NCBI GenBank assembly: GCA_016721505.1 | Contig: JADKHX010000009.1 | Coordinates: 62,001-126,000 of the forward strand | From: Rhodocyclaceae bacterium | Lineage (GTDB): Bacteria; Pseudomonadota; Gammaproteobacteria; Burkholderiales; Rhodocyclaceae | DNA length: 64,000 nt | Direction of reading: 5' to 3' | Shown: positions 1 through 8,764 of the stretch, piece after piece | How the letters are laid out: the number at the start of each line of letters is the position of its first letter | Numbering within the stretch: position 1 is the first letter of the stretch | The notes under the pieces: model-generated | Seen by the model: the letters and a program-made list of their open reading frames with translations, nothing else | The model's database searches: none | Told to the model about the DNA's origin: nothing | Program-made: the position numbers and the translations under genes

Positions 1-233
1 AAAATATCGACCAGGTTTTCTTTGGTGCGACAGTGAGCATTGCCGATGCAGAAGGCGACGAGTTTTGCTATCAAATTGTCGGCATCGATGAAGCTAATGC
101 CGCGAATGGAAAAATCAGTTGGATCTCACCGTTGGCTCGCGCATTACTCAAGGCGCGGGTCGATGATGTGGTGAAATTTCAAAGTCCAATCGGTTGGCGC
201 GAAGTTGAGGTGATTAGGATTTCTTACGTTTAG
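1..233 (+). CDS. greB: Transcription elongation factor GreB, C-terminal part (5' end outside window)
   Basis: Only the C-terminal about 77 codons are present; the reading frame is open to the left edge, entering at base 3. The fragment reads NIDQVFFGATVSIADAEG and continues through a Gre-type FKBP-like C-terminal domain, with the family segment ISWISPLARALLKA near the end. GreB binds in the RNA polymerase secondary channel and stimulates cleavage of backtracked transcripts. The DQVFFGATV stretch fits GreB better than GreA, but the coiled-coil N-terminal domain that would settle this is missing. The stop codon lies inside the 3' end of the convergent moaC gene, with a 20 bp overlap. Confidence 0.85.
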   Translation, partial: NIDQVFFGATVSIADAEGDEFCYQIVGIDEANAANGKISWISPLARALLKARVDDVVKFQSPIGWREVEVIRISYV

Positions 234-729
234 TTTTTGCTGTGCTTGCCGTCCAGTGTCCTGATTTTCCGCCGGACTTTTCCAGCAATCGTATAGCTTC
301 AATCACCATGCCGCGATCAACCGCCTTGAGCATATCGTAGATCGTCAGTAATCCAACAGATACCGCGGCTAATGCTTCCATTTCAACACCCGTAGCACCG
401 GTAGTCGTTGCAGTTACTTCTATGCTGACTGCAGACAAAGCAGTATCTAGCGTAAATTCCACCGCAACATGGGACAAAGCAAGCGGGTGGCACAAGGGAA
501 TCAAGTCTGCCGTTCGTTTTGTCGCCATGATTGCGGCGATGCGAGCAATACCAAGAACGTCACCTTTCTTCGCGTCGCCAGCCGCTACTAATGCAAAGGT
601 GCTTGGCTTCATCCGTATGCTTCCGGCCGCACGCGCTATTCGCTCGGTCGCCGGTTTGCCAGCAACATCAACCATGTGTGCGTGGCCAGTGGCATTGAAA
701 TGACTTAAGGATTTTGAGCTTTTTGGCAT
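214..729 (-). CDS. moaC: Cyclic pyranopterin monophosphate synthase MoaC
   Basis: This 171-residue protein matches MoaC along its whole length, slightly longer than the usual 158-161 residues because of a short N-terminal extension. MoaC converts the cyclic GTP intermediate made by MoaA into cyclic pyranopterin monophosphate, an early step of molybdenum cofactor synthesis in the cytoplasm. Visible family signatures are the N-terminal HMVDVAGKP, the active-site LIPLCHPLALSHV, and GVEMEALAAVSVGLLTIYDM with the conserved acidic and Asp residues. It is transcribed toward greB and overlaps its end. No other moa gene is adjacent; the ThiS/MoaD-like gene 8 kb away is in an unrelated context. Confidence 0.95.
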   Translation of the reverse strand: MPKSSKSLSHFNATGHAHMVDVAGKPATERIARAAGSIRMKPSTFALVAAGDAKKGDVLGIARIAAIMATKRTADLIPLCHPLALSHVAVEFTLDTALSAVSIEVTATTTGATGVEMEALAAVSVGLLTIYDMLKAVDRGMVIEAIRLLEKSGGKSGHWTASTAKTKRKKS

Positions 730-812
730 GACTGTGAGCTAGAACATTTTGAAAATCAGTAACCGAAATATCTTGTGACAACCTCTTTGCCGCGAGTCGT
801 TATCATAGCCTC

Positions 813-2369
813 ATGGATGCGCCACGCCTTAGAAAAAAATTCCGTACTACTTTGCTTAGCATTGTTGTAGCTACTGGCTTTTCATTGAATACCTACGCAG
901 ATGGCTTGCCGGATCTAGGTGAGATTTCGCAAGCCGAAGTTTCACCGCATGCGGAACGCAAAGCCGGTGAGGCCATCATGCAGGAAATTCGCGCGCTGGA
1001 ACCGAACTATCTGGACGATCCCGAGGTTGCCAGTTATCTCAATCGCCTTGGAGGCCGGCTCGGGGCGAACGTGGAAAATAGCCGTCAGGCATTTGAGTTT
1101 TTCGCCCTGCGTGAGACGAACTTGAATGCCTTTGCGTTGCCCGGAGGCTACATTGGTGTGCACACCGGCTTGATACTCGCGGCACAGTCCGAATCGGAAT
1201 TGGCTGGCGTGTTGTCGCATGAGATTTCACACGTTACTCAGCACCATATTGCACGCATGATGGTTAGCTCCAGTCAAGGGCAGATTGTCAGCATGATTGC
1301 GATGGCGCTGGCGATTTTGGCCGCACGCGGTAACTCGGATGCGACCATGGGCGCCATCGTAGCGGGACAGGCGGCAGGAATTCAAAATCAATTGAACTTC
1401 TCGCGTGATTTTGAACGCGAAGCGGATCGTATCGGATTGGATTTGTTAGAGAAATCCGGTATGGATATTCGCGCCATGGGGACTTTTTTCGAACGATTGC
1501 AAAAGTTCGGTCGGGTCTATGACAACAATGCGCCGAGTTATTTGCGCACCCACCCGTTAACCACCGAGCGTATCGCTGATATGGCCAATCGCATTGAGGT
1601 GCGGCCACATAAAACAGTCGAAGATTCACTAGATTTTTCTTTGGTGCGCGCAAAGCTGCGTGCTGAATTAGGCACACCGGTCGAGGCTATATCCGACTTC
1701 AAGCAACTGCTGACAACGGAACTTAAAGGCGGTGCATTGGTCGGCGCGCATTACGGCATGGCGCGCGCGCAACTACGTGCGCGTGCTTACGCTGATGCAA
1801 AGCGCGAACTGTCATGGCTGCGGCAAGCGCCGCAAAACCAATTTACTTCTCCTATGCTCGACACACTTGTTGCCGAAGTGATGACGGCCACAGGAGACGC
1901 CGCCGGTGCGATCAAAGTACTGACCGATGCGCATGGCCGTTTTCCACAAGAAACGGCGATCACTTATGCGCTGATAGATGCGTTGCTAGTGACAAAAAAT
2001 CATGACAAAGCTTTGTCTGTGATCGCCGAAGCGCTGTTGAGTTTTCCGAATGATGCCGGACTGCACGAACGTCAGGCAAAAACCTTTGCGCAAATGGGGC
2101 GGCGCGTGCAACAACATCGTGCGCAGGCTGAGGCTTATGTGTTGTTGCATCAGTTGCCATTGGCGATAGAACAACTTACCTTGGCACAAAAGGAAGGTGA
2201 TGGTGATTACTACGAAAATTCACGAGTCGATGCGCGGATCCGTCAACTAAAAATTCAATCTTGCGAGGAAGCAAAATTGCTCAATTCAGGCAGTTCCTCA
2301 TTTCGTCAACGCCGACCAGTTCCAGCATTTTGCCGATTTTTTGACCGTGAAAACGACACCAAACCCTAA
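813..2369 (+). CDS. Periplasmic M48-family zinc metalloprotease with TPR repeats (BepA/YfgC-like)
   Basis: The protein has 518 residues: a signal peptide (about residues 1-30, basic start then hydrophobic core ending near TYADG), an M48 peptidase domain with the zinc site HEISH at residues 136-140 and a third ligand in FEREADRIG near residue 203, then a TPR-rich C-terminal half (about 270-490). This is the architecture of BepA, the periplasmic chaperone-protease that supervises assembly of LptD and other outer membrane proteins at the BAM complex. The role is inferred from the family. The ATG at 813 gives a good signal peptide. The 3' end overlaps the AAA ATPase gene that follows. Confidence 0.88.
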   Translation: MDAPRLRKKFRTTLLSIVVATGFSLNTYADGLPDLGEISQAEVSPHAERKAGEAIMQEIRALEPNYLDDPEVASYLNRLGGRLGANVENSRQAFEFFALRETNLNAFALPGGYIGVHTGLILAAQSESELAGVLSHEISHVTQHHIARMMVSSSQGQIVSMIAMALAILAARGNSDATMGAIVAGQAAGIQNQLNFSRDFEREADRIGLDLLEKSGMDIRAMGTFFERLQKFGRVYDNNAPSYLRTHPLTTERIADMANRIEVRPHKTVEDSLDFSLVRAKLRAELGTPVEAISDFKQLLTTELKGGALVGAHYGMARAQLRARAYADAKRELSWLRQAPQNQFTSPMLDTLVAEVMTATGDAAGAIKVLTDAHGRFPQETAITYALIDALLVTKNHDKALSVIAEALLSFPNDAGLHERQAKTFAQMGRRVQQHRAQAEAYVLLHQLPLAIEQLTLAQKEGDGDYYENSRVDARIRQLKIQSCEEAKLLNSGSSSFRQRRPVPAFCRFFDRENDTKP

Positions 2370-3180
2370 CGCAGCCCATGTTGCATCGGCACAACTTGTG
2401 ACCCTTGCTGAGAAACCTTTTTATCAGCCCAGCGGTGATGAAATCTCGGTCTTTGAAGCAGCAGCGAAAGGCCAATTGCCGATTCTGCTCAAAGGGCCTA
2501 CCGGCTGTGGCAAGACGCGATTTGTAGAGCATATGGCATGGCGACTCAAGCGTCCCTTGGTGACGATTTCCTGTCACGATGATCTGACTACAGCCGACTT
2601 GGTAGGTCGCTATTTGATAGTTGGTGCCGACACCGTATGGTTCGATGGCCCGCTCACCGCTGCTGTGCGTGCCGGTGCGATTTGCTATCTGGACGAGATT
2701 GTCGAGGCGCGCAAAGATACGACGGTGGTGATACATCCGCTGACCGATACGCGGCGCATGTTGCCGATCGAAAAACGCGGCGAGTTGGTCAAGGCGGCAG
2801 CTGACTTTATGCTGGTGATCTCATACAACCCTGGCTATCAAAGTGTGATGAAGGAGCTCAAGCAAAGCACGCGGCAACGCTTTGTGGCACTGGAATTTTC
2901 TTATCCAGATGCGGTATCGGAAGCACAAATTGTGATGTCTGAAAGTGGTATTGATTCTGCAACTGCGCAACGCTTGGTTAAGCTTGGCGAGCTAACGCGC
3001 AATTTAAAAGGGCAGGGCTTGGACGAAGGTGCCAGTACGCGATTGCTAGTTCACGCAGCGCGTTTGATAGCCGCTGGGATGTCACCGAACGTGGCCTGCA
3101 CGGCGGCTGTCGCGCGCGCGCTGGCGGACGAGACTGAGATGACACAAACGCTCGATGATATAGTCCGCGCGGTGTTCTGA
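2341..3180 (+). CDS. MoxR-type AAA+ ATPase of the CbbQ/NirQ/NorQ family
   Basis: This 279-residue AAA+ ATPase has Walker A GPTGCGKT at residues 52-59 and a Walker B region ICYLDEIVEARKD. The segments GPTGCGKTRFVEHMAWRL and VISYNPGYQSVMKELKQSTRQRF are typical of the NorQ/CbbQ branch. Such ATPases work with a VWA partner (NorD/CbbO) to remodel or insert metal into target enzymes such as nitric oxide reductase or RuBisCO. A NorD-like partner is present at 9141 but separated by six genes, and no target of the classical kind is in the window. The start is uncertain: TTG 2341 or GTG 2347, both inside the end of the preceding gene, with no strong ribosome binding site. Confidence 0.85.
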   Translation: MTVKTTPNPNAAHVASAQLVTLAEKPFYQPSGDEISVFEAAAKGQLPILLKGPTGCGKTRFVEHMAWRLKRPLVTISCHDDLTTADLVGRYLIVGADTVWFDGPLTAAVRAGAICYLDEIVEARKDTTVVIHPLTDTRRMLPIEKRGELVKAAADFMLVISYNPGYQSVMKELKQSTRQRFVALEFSYPDAVSEAQIVMSESGIDSATAQRLVKLGELTRNLKGQGLDEGASTRLLVHAARLIAAGMSPNVACTAAVARALADETEMTQTLDDIVRAVF

Positions 3181-3186
3181 AATTGC

Positions 3187-3621
3187 TTATCGGCGATTGT
3201 GCGCACCGGTAATTACCGCCAAATAAACCTCGCGCAAAAACAAACTTAGCGCACCTATCATCGCCAACATTGCAGCGATGAATAGGCCAGCGATTTCCCG
3301 CGAAATTTCTATTTCCAATAAGGCGCCCAGAAACGATCCGGCAACTACCAAGCAGACCAGCAAGGCGGCTAACACCGCACCAAACATGGCGAAGTAGATT
3401 AATAGACTGCGCGCACGGAGCTGCTCCATTTCGGTGTCGCATTCGGGATGGCTTTCACCCTGCGTTGCGTCGAGGCGATCTTGAATCACCCGCCGCCGAT
3501 CAACCACGCGACCAAGCCTGGTGTTCATGGCGTTAATCATGGTCGCCACAGCGGTCAACAAAAAAACTGGCGCTATCGCTAGTTGGATGACTTGGCTGAT
3601 GTCAGAGAAATGAGTTTGCAT
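3187..3621 (-). CDS. DUF2721 family membrane protein
   Basis: The protein has about 144 residues from the ATG at 3621; an upstream start at 3663 would add 14 residues without family similarity. It has a hydrophobic segment near the N-terminus, a basic loop (MNTRLGRVVDRRR), a charged coiled stretch, and two more hydrophobic helices toward the C-terminus. This is the layout of the DUF2721 family of small inner-membrane proteins, whose function is unknown. It converges on the AAA ATPase gene with a 6 bp gap, and its 5' flank holds a dispersed repeat copy. Confidence 0.75.
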   Translation of the reverse strand: MQTHFSDISQVIQLAIAPVFLLTAVATMINAMNTRLGRVVDRRRVIQDRLDATQGESHPECDTEMEQLRARSLLIYFAMFGAVLAALLVCLVVAGSFLGALLEIEISREIAGLFIAAMLAMIGALSLFLREVYLAVITGAHNRR

Positions 3622-3679
3622 GATTTTGGCTGAACTAAAATGAAATGCGATTGACTCTACCACTGTCGTGGGATTTCGC

Positions 3680-3729
3680 CAGTTGGTGCTGGTGATGGAA
3701 TGGCCCGTTCATCGGCCACACGCTGTCAA
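3680..3729 (-). repeat. Dispersed repeat, medium form, copy M1
   Basis: This about 50 bp copy lies between the start regions of the DUF2721 and AGPS-like genes. Read on the minus strand it begins TGACAGCGTGTGGCC and ends CACCAGCACCAACTGG. The middle is a hairpin: TGGCC (3701-3705) pairs with GGCCA (3714-3718) around an 8-nt loop. It aligns with the copies at 9073 and 22057 over its whole length. Confidence 0.85.
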
Positions 3730-3750
3730 ACTAGGGAACGAGGACAACAA

Positions 3751-5424
3751 ATGACTGACACACTATCCATAGGCCCACGTCGCCGGTTTTGGGGCTGGGG
3801 CAATGCGGCCGATGTGCTTTCTACAACCGAACAGGAAGGCATCAAGAACACCCTGAGTTTGTTAAGGGCAAACGCCGAAGGCGTGGCTTCGCCGCAAGAA
3901 TCGGATGTGCTATTGCGTGCGTCACGCGGCACACCACCATCGGCATTGCGCTCGATTTTCTCCAACTCGCACTATGACCGCTTGACCCACAGCTATGGCA
4001 AATCCTTTGCCGATTTACTGCGCATGTGGCAGCGCGTGGTGCCGAACCCACCTGATTGGGTGGCGTTCCCCAACGATGAACAAGGCGTCGTTGATCTGCT
4101 GGACTGGGCATCCACCCACAACGTCGCGGTGATTCCCTTCGGTGGTGGTACCAGCGTTTGTGGCGGCGTAGAACCTGCGGTGGGCGAAAGTTATGCGGCC
4201 ACTGTGTCATTGGATCTACAGCGCTTGAATCGGGTATTGGAAATCGACACGATGAGTCGCGCAGCGCTCATTCAAGCCGGTGCGTTTGGACCAGATTTGG
4301 AAGCGCAACTCAAGCCTCACGGATTGACCATGCGGCACTACCCGCAGAGCTTTCAGTTCTCGACCTTGGGTGGCTGGATTGCGACGCGCGCGGGTGGGCA
4401 TTACGCGACCGGTGCAACGCATATCGACGACATGGTTGAAGCTACGCGCACGGTCACACCCGCAGGTATATTGCAAACGCGACGGCTGCCCGCGAGTGGC
4501 GCGGGGCCAGCGCCGGATCGCCTCATCATCGGTTCCGAAGGTACCTGCGGCGTGATTACCGAAGCTTGGATGCGGTTGCAAACGCGGCCAACATTTCGCG
4601 CCAGTGCCAGCGCGATTTTTGCGGATATGAAGAGCGCTGTGCAATGTGTTCGCATGCTTGCGCAATCGGGTTTGAACCCAAGCAATTGTCGTTTGCTCGA
4701 TGCCGATGAAGTAGCGAATTTTCATATCGGCGATGGTAAAAGTCCAACGCTGGTTCTAGGTTTTGAATCGGCTGATCATGCGGTCAATGCGGCCATGCAA
4801 CGTGCGCTGGAAATTGTCAGTGATTGCGGTGGTTCGTATGATGCGTCAAGCGTCAATCAGTCGATGCAAAACAGCGAAGGCGCACGCAGTGGCGCAGCAG
4901 GCGCGTGGCGCGACACGTTTATTCGTATGCCGTATTTACGCGATCCCATGATTGGTCGCGGTGCGATTCTCGATACCTTTGAGACAGCAATAACTTGGGA
5001 TAAATTTGATGCGTTTTATGCCGGTGTAAAAGAGGGTATGCAACGCGCTATAAAAAAGGCCACCGGAAACTATGGCCTCGTCTCCTGTCGTTTTACCCAC
5101 GTTTACGCCGATGGCGTAGCGCCGTATTTCACCTTTTCAGCGCTTGGCAGTGCCTCCGCTAATCTCGACCAATCGCTGGCCGCGTGGTGCGAAATCAAAC
5201 GCGCGGCGAATGATCTGGTGGTCGGTTTGGGTGGCACGTCGACCCATCACCACGCGGTCGGACGTGATCACCGTAGTGGCTACGAGCTTGAGTCCGCACC
5301 GCTGTTTCGCAGCGCCTTGGCAGGGGCGAAAGCAGTACTCGATCCGCAAGGCGTGATGAATCCTGGTGTGTTGATTGATCCGGCCGGACGCAAGGTAGGA
5401 ATGAGTGGCATATTGGCCGCATGA
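3751..5424 (+). CDS. FAD-linked oxidase of the alkyldihydroxyacetonephosphate synthase (AGPS) type
   Basis: The protein has 557 residues from the ATG at 3751, chosen because GAGG lies about 8 bases upstream; an in-frame start at 3700 lies in the upstream repeat flank. It has a PCMH-type FAD-binding domain with the PP-loop IPFGGGTSVCGGVEP, and a C-terminal cap and active-site region with GGTSTHHHAVGRDH, the His-rich motif of AGPS flavoproteins. In eukaryotes AGPS forms the ether bond of ether lipids. In bacteria this subgroup is usually annotated only as FAD-binding oxidase, so the substrate is unknown. The TGA stop is also the first three bases of a long repeat copy. Confidence 0.8.
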   Translation: MTDTLSIGPRRRFWGWGNAADVLSTTEQEGIKNTLSLLRANAEGVASPQESDVLLRASRGTPPSALRSIFSNSHYDRLTHSYGKSFADLLRMWQRVVPNPPDWVAFPNDEQGVVDLLDWASTHNVAVIPFGGGTSVCGGVEPAVGESYAATVSLDLQRLNRVLEIDTMSRAALIQAGAFGPDLEAQLKPHGLTMRHYPQSFQFSTLGGWIATRAGGHYATGATHIDDMVEATRTVTPAGILQTRRLPASGAGPAPDRLIIGSEGTCGVITEAWMRLQTRPTFRASASAIFADMKSAVQCVRMLAQSGLNPSNCRLLDADEVANFHIGDGKSPTLVLGFESADHAVNAAMQRALEIVSDCGGSYDASSVNQSMQNSEGARSGAAGAWRDTFIRMPYLRDPMIGRGAILDTFETAITWDKFDAFYAGVKEGMQRAIKKATGNYGLVSCRFTHVYADGVAPYFTFSALGSASANLDQSLAAWCEIKRAANDLVVGLGGTSTHHHAVGRDHRSGYELESAPLFRSALAGAKAVLDPQGVMNPGVLIDPAGRKVGMSGILAA

Positions 5425-5518
5425 CGGCGGCGGAGCGGAGCTTGCACCCAGCATCGCTATGAACCTGCAAAGTGTCTCGGCTGTGCAAAACCGAGACTCC
5501 ACAACAGCACCAACTGGT
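5422..5518 (+). repeat. Dispersed repeat, long form, copy L1 (degenerate)
   Basis: The copy fills most of the gap between the AGPS-like and MlaF-like genes. It starts with the stop codon of the first (TGACGGCGG) and ends CAGCACCAACTGG. The left half has diverged and the first hairpin is lost. The second is kept: TCTCGG (5475-5480) pairs with CCGAGA (5491-5496). Confidence 0.75.
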
Positions 5519-5553
5519 AAAGTCGCAATTCCATTCCGAAAGTTAAGACACAC

Positions 5554-6363
5554 ATGACGCAAAAATCTGAAACGCTAATCGAAATCGAAGACCTGCATTT
5601 TTCATTCGCGGGGAAAAAAATTTTCGATGGCATCAATATGCGGATTCCACGAGGCAAAGTAGTGGCCATCCTCGGTGTCGGTGGTTCGGGCAAAAGTACC
5701 TTGTTGCGCCTGATCGGAGGGCAACTGCGACCGAATCAGGGCTGCGTTCGGGTGGGCGGAAAAGTTGTGCATGAGTTGGACAGCGATGGTCTCTACGCTA
5801 TGCGACGAAATTTTGGTCTGATGTTTCAGGCGGGTGGTCTGTTCAGCGATATTTCGGTGTACGAAAACGTAGCTTTCCCTATGCGCGAACTCACCGATCT
5901 GCCCAATGAATTGATTCGCGATTTGGTGACCATGAAATTGCAGGCGGTTGGCCTGCGTGGCGCATCACACTTGATGCCCAATGAATTGTCTGGTGGCATG
6001 GCGCGGCGCGTGGCCTTGGCCAGAGCCATCGCACTCGACCCGATGCTGACCATGTACGACGAACCTTTTGCTGGTCTCGATCCAATTTCGCTCAACGTCA
6101 TCGCGCTCTTAATCCGGCGCCTGAACGACGCGCTGGGAGCAACTTCAATCGTCGTTACTTATGACGTGACCGAATCGTTAAAAGTAGTCGACTATGCCTA
6201 CCTATTAAATGACGGCGTCGTCGCAGCCGAAGGTGCGCCGACCGATTTGCTGGCATCAAGTGACCCGTTCGTGAAGCAGTTCTTGCATGCAGAGCCCACT
6301 GGACCGGTTGAGTTTCATATGAAGAGTGTGGCCTATCGCGAGGATCTTGGCATCGCGCAATGA
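5554..6363 (+). CDS. ABC transporter ATP-binding protein, MlaF type
   Basis: This 269-residue ABC ATPase most resembles MlaF, the ATPase that powers phospholipid movement between the membranes. Walker A is GVGGSGKST at residues 41-49, the Q-loop region is FQAGGLFSDISVYENV, the signature is LSGGMARRVALARA, and Walker B with its catalytic Glu is MYDEPFAGLDP. The switch (H-loop) histidine expected at residue 203 is a tyrosine (VVTYDVTES), and the DNA reads TAT. There is no MlaE permease or MlaD gene next to it; an MFS gene follows after 26 bp. It may be a divergent subfamily that works with components encoded elsewhere, or it may have altered ATPase cycling. Confidence 0.8.
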   Translation: MTQKSETLIEIEDLHFSFAGKKIFDGINMRIPRGKVVAILGVGGSGKSTLLRLIGGQLRPNQGCVRVGGKVVHELDSDGLYAMRRNFGLMFQAGGLFSDISVYENVAFPMRELTDLPNELIRDLVTMKLQAVGLRGASHLMPNELSGGMARRVALARAIALDPMLTMYDEPFAGLDPISLNVIALLIRRLNDALGATSIVVTYDVTESLKVVDYAYLLNDGVVAAEGAPTDLLASSDPFVKQFLHAEPTGPVEFHMKSVAYREDLGIAQ

Positions 6364-6389
6364 TGCAGCCGGCTGTTCCCTGATAACGT

Positions 6390-7559
6390 ATGAACTTGTC
6401 GTCACTAAGTGCACTGCCCAGAAGCGTCTGGCTGGTTGGCTTGATAAGTTTATTTAATGACTCAGCCAGCGAAATGCTTTACCCATTGCTACCGCTCTAT
6501 CTTTCTTCGGTGTTGATGGCCGGCCCCAAAACGCTGGGCATTATCGAAGGTGCTGCCGAGGCCGTGGCCAGCTTGCTTAAGTTGGTATCCGGGGTGATTG
6601 TTGATCGCACGCGAACGACAAAACCATGGATTGTGATTGGATATTTTCTGGCCGGAGCGAGCCGCCCTTTGGTCGCCTTTGTCACCAGTTGGACGGGCGT
6701 ATTGTTTATTCGCATTACTGATCGCATCGGCAAAGGGCTGCGCACTTCCCCTCGCGATGTGCTGCTCGCCAACGCTGCTGGCACTGAGCATCGCGGGATT
6801 GCTTTTGGCGTGCATCGTGCGATGGATAATGCGGGCGCGGTGATCGGGCCATTACTCGCAGCCTTGTTATTAAGCTTGCAAATACCACTGCGCGATATCT
6901 TTTTCTGGGCGATTGTTCCGGCACTAATTACCTTAGTACTGTCATTGGCGATACGCGAACCGGAAGTATTGAGCCTGCCAACCAAGGTGCCATTCGACTG
7001 GAAAATGCGCAGTCTATCGCCACAATTCAAACGCTATTTGCTGGTCATAGGCTTGTTTTCACTGGGCAATTCATCGAATATGTTTTTGCTTTTGCGCGCA
7101 CAAGAGCTAGGTGTTCCACAAACCCAAATTCCCTTGATGTGGGCTGCGGTATCGGCAGTCGCGGCGCTGCTGCTCACACCGTTGTCGGGTTTATCTGATC
7201 GCTGGGGGCGCAAGCGTTTTATAGTTACCGGATGGGTACTGTATGCCATCGTGTACCTCATTCTCGGCAGCATCGAAACGGGTTTGGCCGAGCTTTACCT
7301 GGTGTTCGCGACCTACGGACTTTTTATCGCAATGACCGAGGGCGTCGAAAAAGCGATGGTCGCCGATCTGGCCGCGCAAAGTCACGTCGGAACCGCTTTC
7401 GGCTGGTTCAACTTGGTGAGCGGGCTTATGTTGTTTCCAGCATCGCTGATATTCGGCGAGTTGTATGAGCATCTCGGTGCCGCCGTTGCCTTCAATTTTT
7501 CAGCAGCCTGTTCGCTCGTCGCCGCCGCATTGATGGTGTATTGGATACGCTGTAAATGA
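6390..7559 (+). CDS. MFS transporter
   Basis: The protein has 389 residues and about 12 hydrophobic segments. The loop between helices 2 and 3 region carries the MFS-type pattern ending RITDRIGKGLRTSPRD, and a second related loop LSGLSDRWGRKRF lies in the C-terminal half. The N-terminal NDSASEMLYPLLPLYL is characteristic of a widespread MFS clade in proteobacteria with no agreed substrate. It lies 26 bp after the MlaF-like gene on the same strand, so cotranscription is likely. I cannot assign a substrate. Confidence 0.85.
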   Translation: MNLSSLSALPRSVWLVGLISLFNDSASEMLYPLLPLYLSSVLMAGPKTLGIIEGAAEAVASLLKLVSGVIVDRTRTTKPWIVIGYFLAGASRPLVAFVTSWTGVLFIRITDRIGKGLRTSPRDVLLANAAGTEHRGIAFGVHRAMDNAGAVIGPLLAALLLSLQIPLRDIFFWAIVPALITLVLSLAIREPEVLSLPTKVPFDWKMRSLSPQFKRYLLVIGLFSLGNSSNMFLLLRAQELGVPQTQIPLMWAAVSAVAALLLTPLSGLSDRWGRKRFIVTGWVLYAIVYLILGSIETGLAELYLVFATYGLFIAMTEGVEKAMVADLAAQSHVGTAFGWFNLVSGLMLFPASLIFGELYEHLGAAVAFNFSAACSLVAAALMVYWIRCK

Positions 7560-7617
7560 TGCGCATGGGAATGTTGTTTGATACGATATCCATTATTCGG
7601 ATCGCAAGGAGAACGCA

Positions 7618-8745
7618 ATGACGACGATGCTGCAAGTGGCGACACGCAAAGGTGCATGGATGTTCCGCGCTGATGCAAATCGAAAAACGTGGGCAGTCGA
7701 TGGGCCACATTTTCTTGGCCACATTATTAGTCATATGGTGCTCGATCCGCGCGATAAGACCACGCTGCTTGCGGCGACGAAAACCGGCCATCTCGGGCCG
7801 ACTATTTTTCGCTCTGTCGATGAAGGGCGCACATGGAATGAAGCCGCACAACCACCCGCCTTTGCCAAAGCGCCGGAAGGTGAAACTGGTCGCGCTGTCG
7901 ATCACACCTTTTGGCTGACGCCCGCGCATGGCAATGAGCCCGACGTTTGGTATGCAGGCACGTCGCCGCAAGGCTTATTCCGCTCTGATGATGGCGGCGT
8001 AACTTGGACCGGATTTCCCAGCGTCAATGATGACAAGCAGTTTCGCGAGTGGATGGGCTCAGAAAAAGATGGCACACCTGATGGACCAAAACTGCATTCG
8101 ATCACTATTGACACGCGTGATCCGAACCATTTGTATTTCGGCATGTCGGGTGGTGGCGTGCACGAATCATTAGATCGCGGCAAGACGTGGCGCACACTCA
8201 TCAACGGCATGGAGGTGCCCGAAGGTTTCGGCTTCGATGTCACAAAGCCGGATTTCCATGATCCGCATTGCCTGCGTATGTGCCCCAGCAATCCAGACCG
8301 CATTTATCAACAAAATCATTCTGGCATTTATCGCATAGATCGGCCTTCAGACACGTGGGTGCGTATTGGCAGAAATATGCCGCCCGCGGTTGGTGATATA
8401 GGCTTCACGATGACGGTGCATCCGCGCGATGAGAATACTGCCTGGGTCTTCCCGATGGACGGAACGCAGGTCTGGCCGCGCACCAGTCCGGATGGCAAGC
8501 CGGCGGTTTATGTGACGCGAAATGGCGGTGAGACATGGCAGCGTCAAGATTCTGGCATGCCAACGCAGCAGGCTTGGTGGACAGTGAAGCGACAGGCAAT
8601 GTGTTGCGATACACACGAAGCTGTCGGGCTCTACTTTGGCACCACCAGTGGTGAGCTTTGGATGAGCCGAGACGAGGGCAAAAATTGGGAATGTATGGCG
8701 CGACATCTGCCGGAAATTTACGCCATCGAAGCGCTCAATTTGTAA
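7618..8745 (+). CDS. BNR/Asp-box repeat beta-propeller protein
   Basis: This 375-residue protein carries at least five Asp-box motifs of the S/T-x-D-x-G-x-T-W type (SVDEGRTWNEA, SDDGGVTWTGF, SLDRGKTWRTL, TRNGGETWQRQ, SRDEGKNWECM). These predict a beta-propeller like sialidases and VPS10 proteins. I see no signal peptide, so it is probably cytoplasmic, and no sialidase catalytic set that I recognise. GGAG stands about 8 bases before the ATG. A ThiS/MoaD-like gene follows after 19 bp, suggesting an operon. The enzymatic role is unknown. Confidence 0.8.
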   Translation: MTTMLQVATRKGAWMFRADANRKTWAVDGPHFLGHIISHMVLDPRDKTTLLAATKTGHLGPTIFRSVDEGRTWNEAAQPPAFAKAPEGETGRAVDHTFWLTPAHGNEPDVWYAGTSPQGLFRSDDGGVTWTGFPSVNDDKQFREWMGSEKDGTPDGPKLHSITIDTRDPNHLYFGMSGGGVHESLDRGKTWRTLINGMEVPEGFGFDVTKPDFHDPHCLRMCPSNPDRIYQQNHSGIYRIDRPSDTWVRIGRNMPPAVGDIGFTMTVHPRDENTAWVFPMDGTQVWPRTSPDGKPAVYVTRNGGETWQRQDSGMPTQQAWWTVKRQAMCCDTHEAVGLYFGTTSGELWMSRDEGKNWECMARHLPEIYAIEALNL

Positions 8746-8764
8746 TACACAGCGGTGGATCAAA

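Noticed and set aside
2341..3180. CbbQ as part of a RuBisCO operon
   Set aside because: No RuBisCO, phosphoribulokinase or other Calvin-cycle gene is in the window; the family also serves other enzymes.
6650..6680. CACCAGTTGG in the MFS gene as another short repeat
   Set aside because: Only 10 bases match and the flanks do not; the encoded residues fit the transporter helix.
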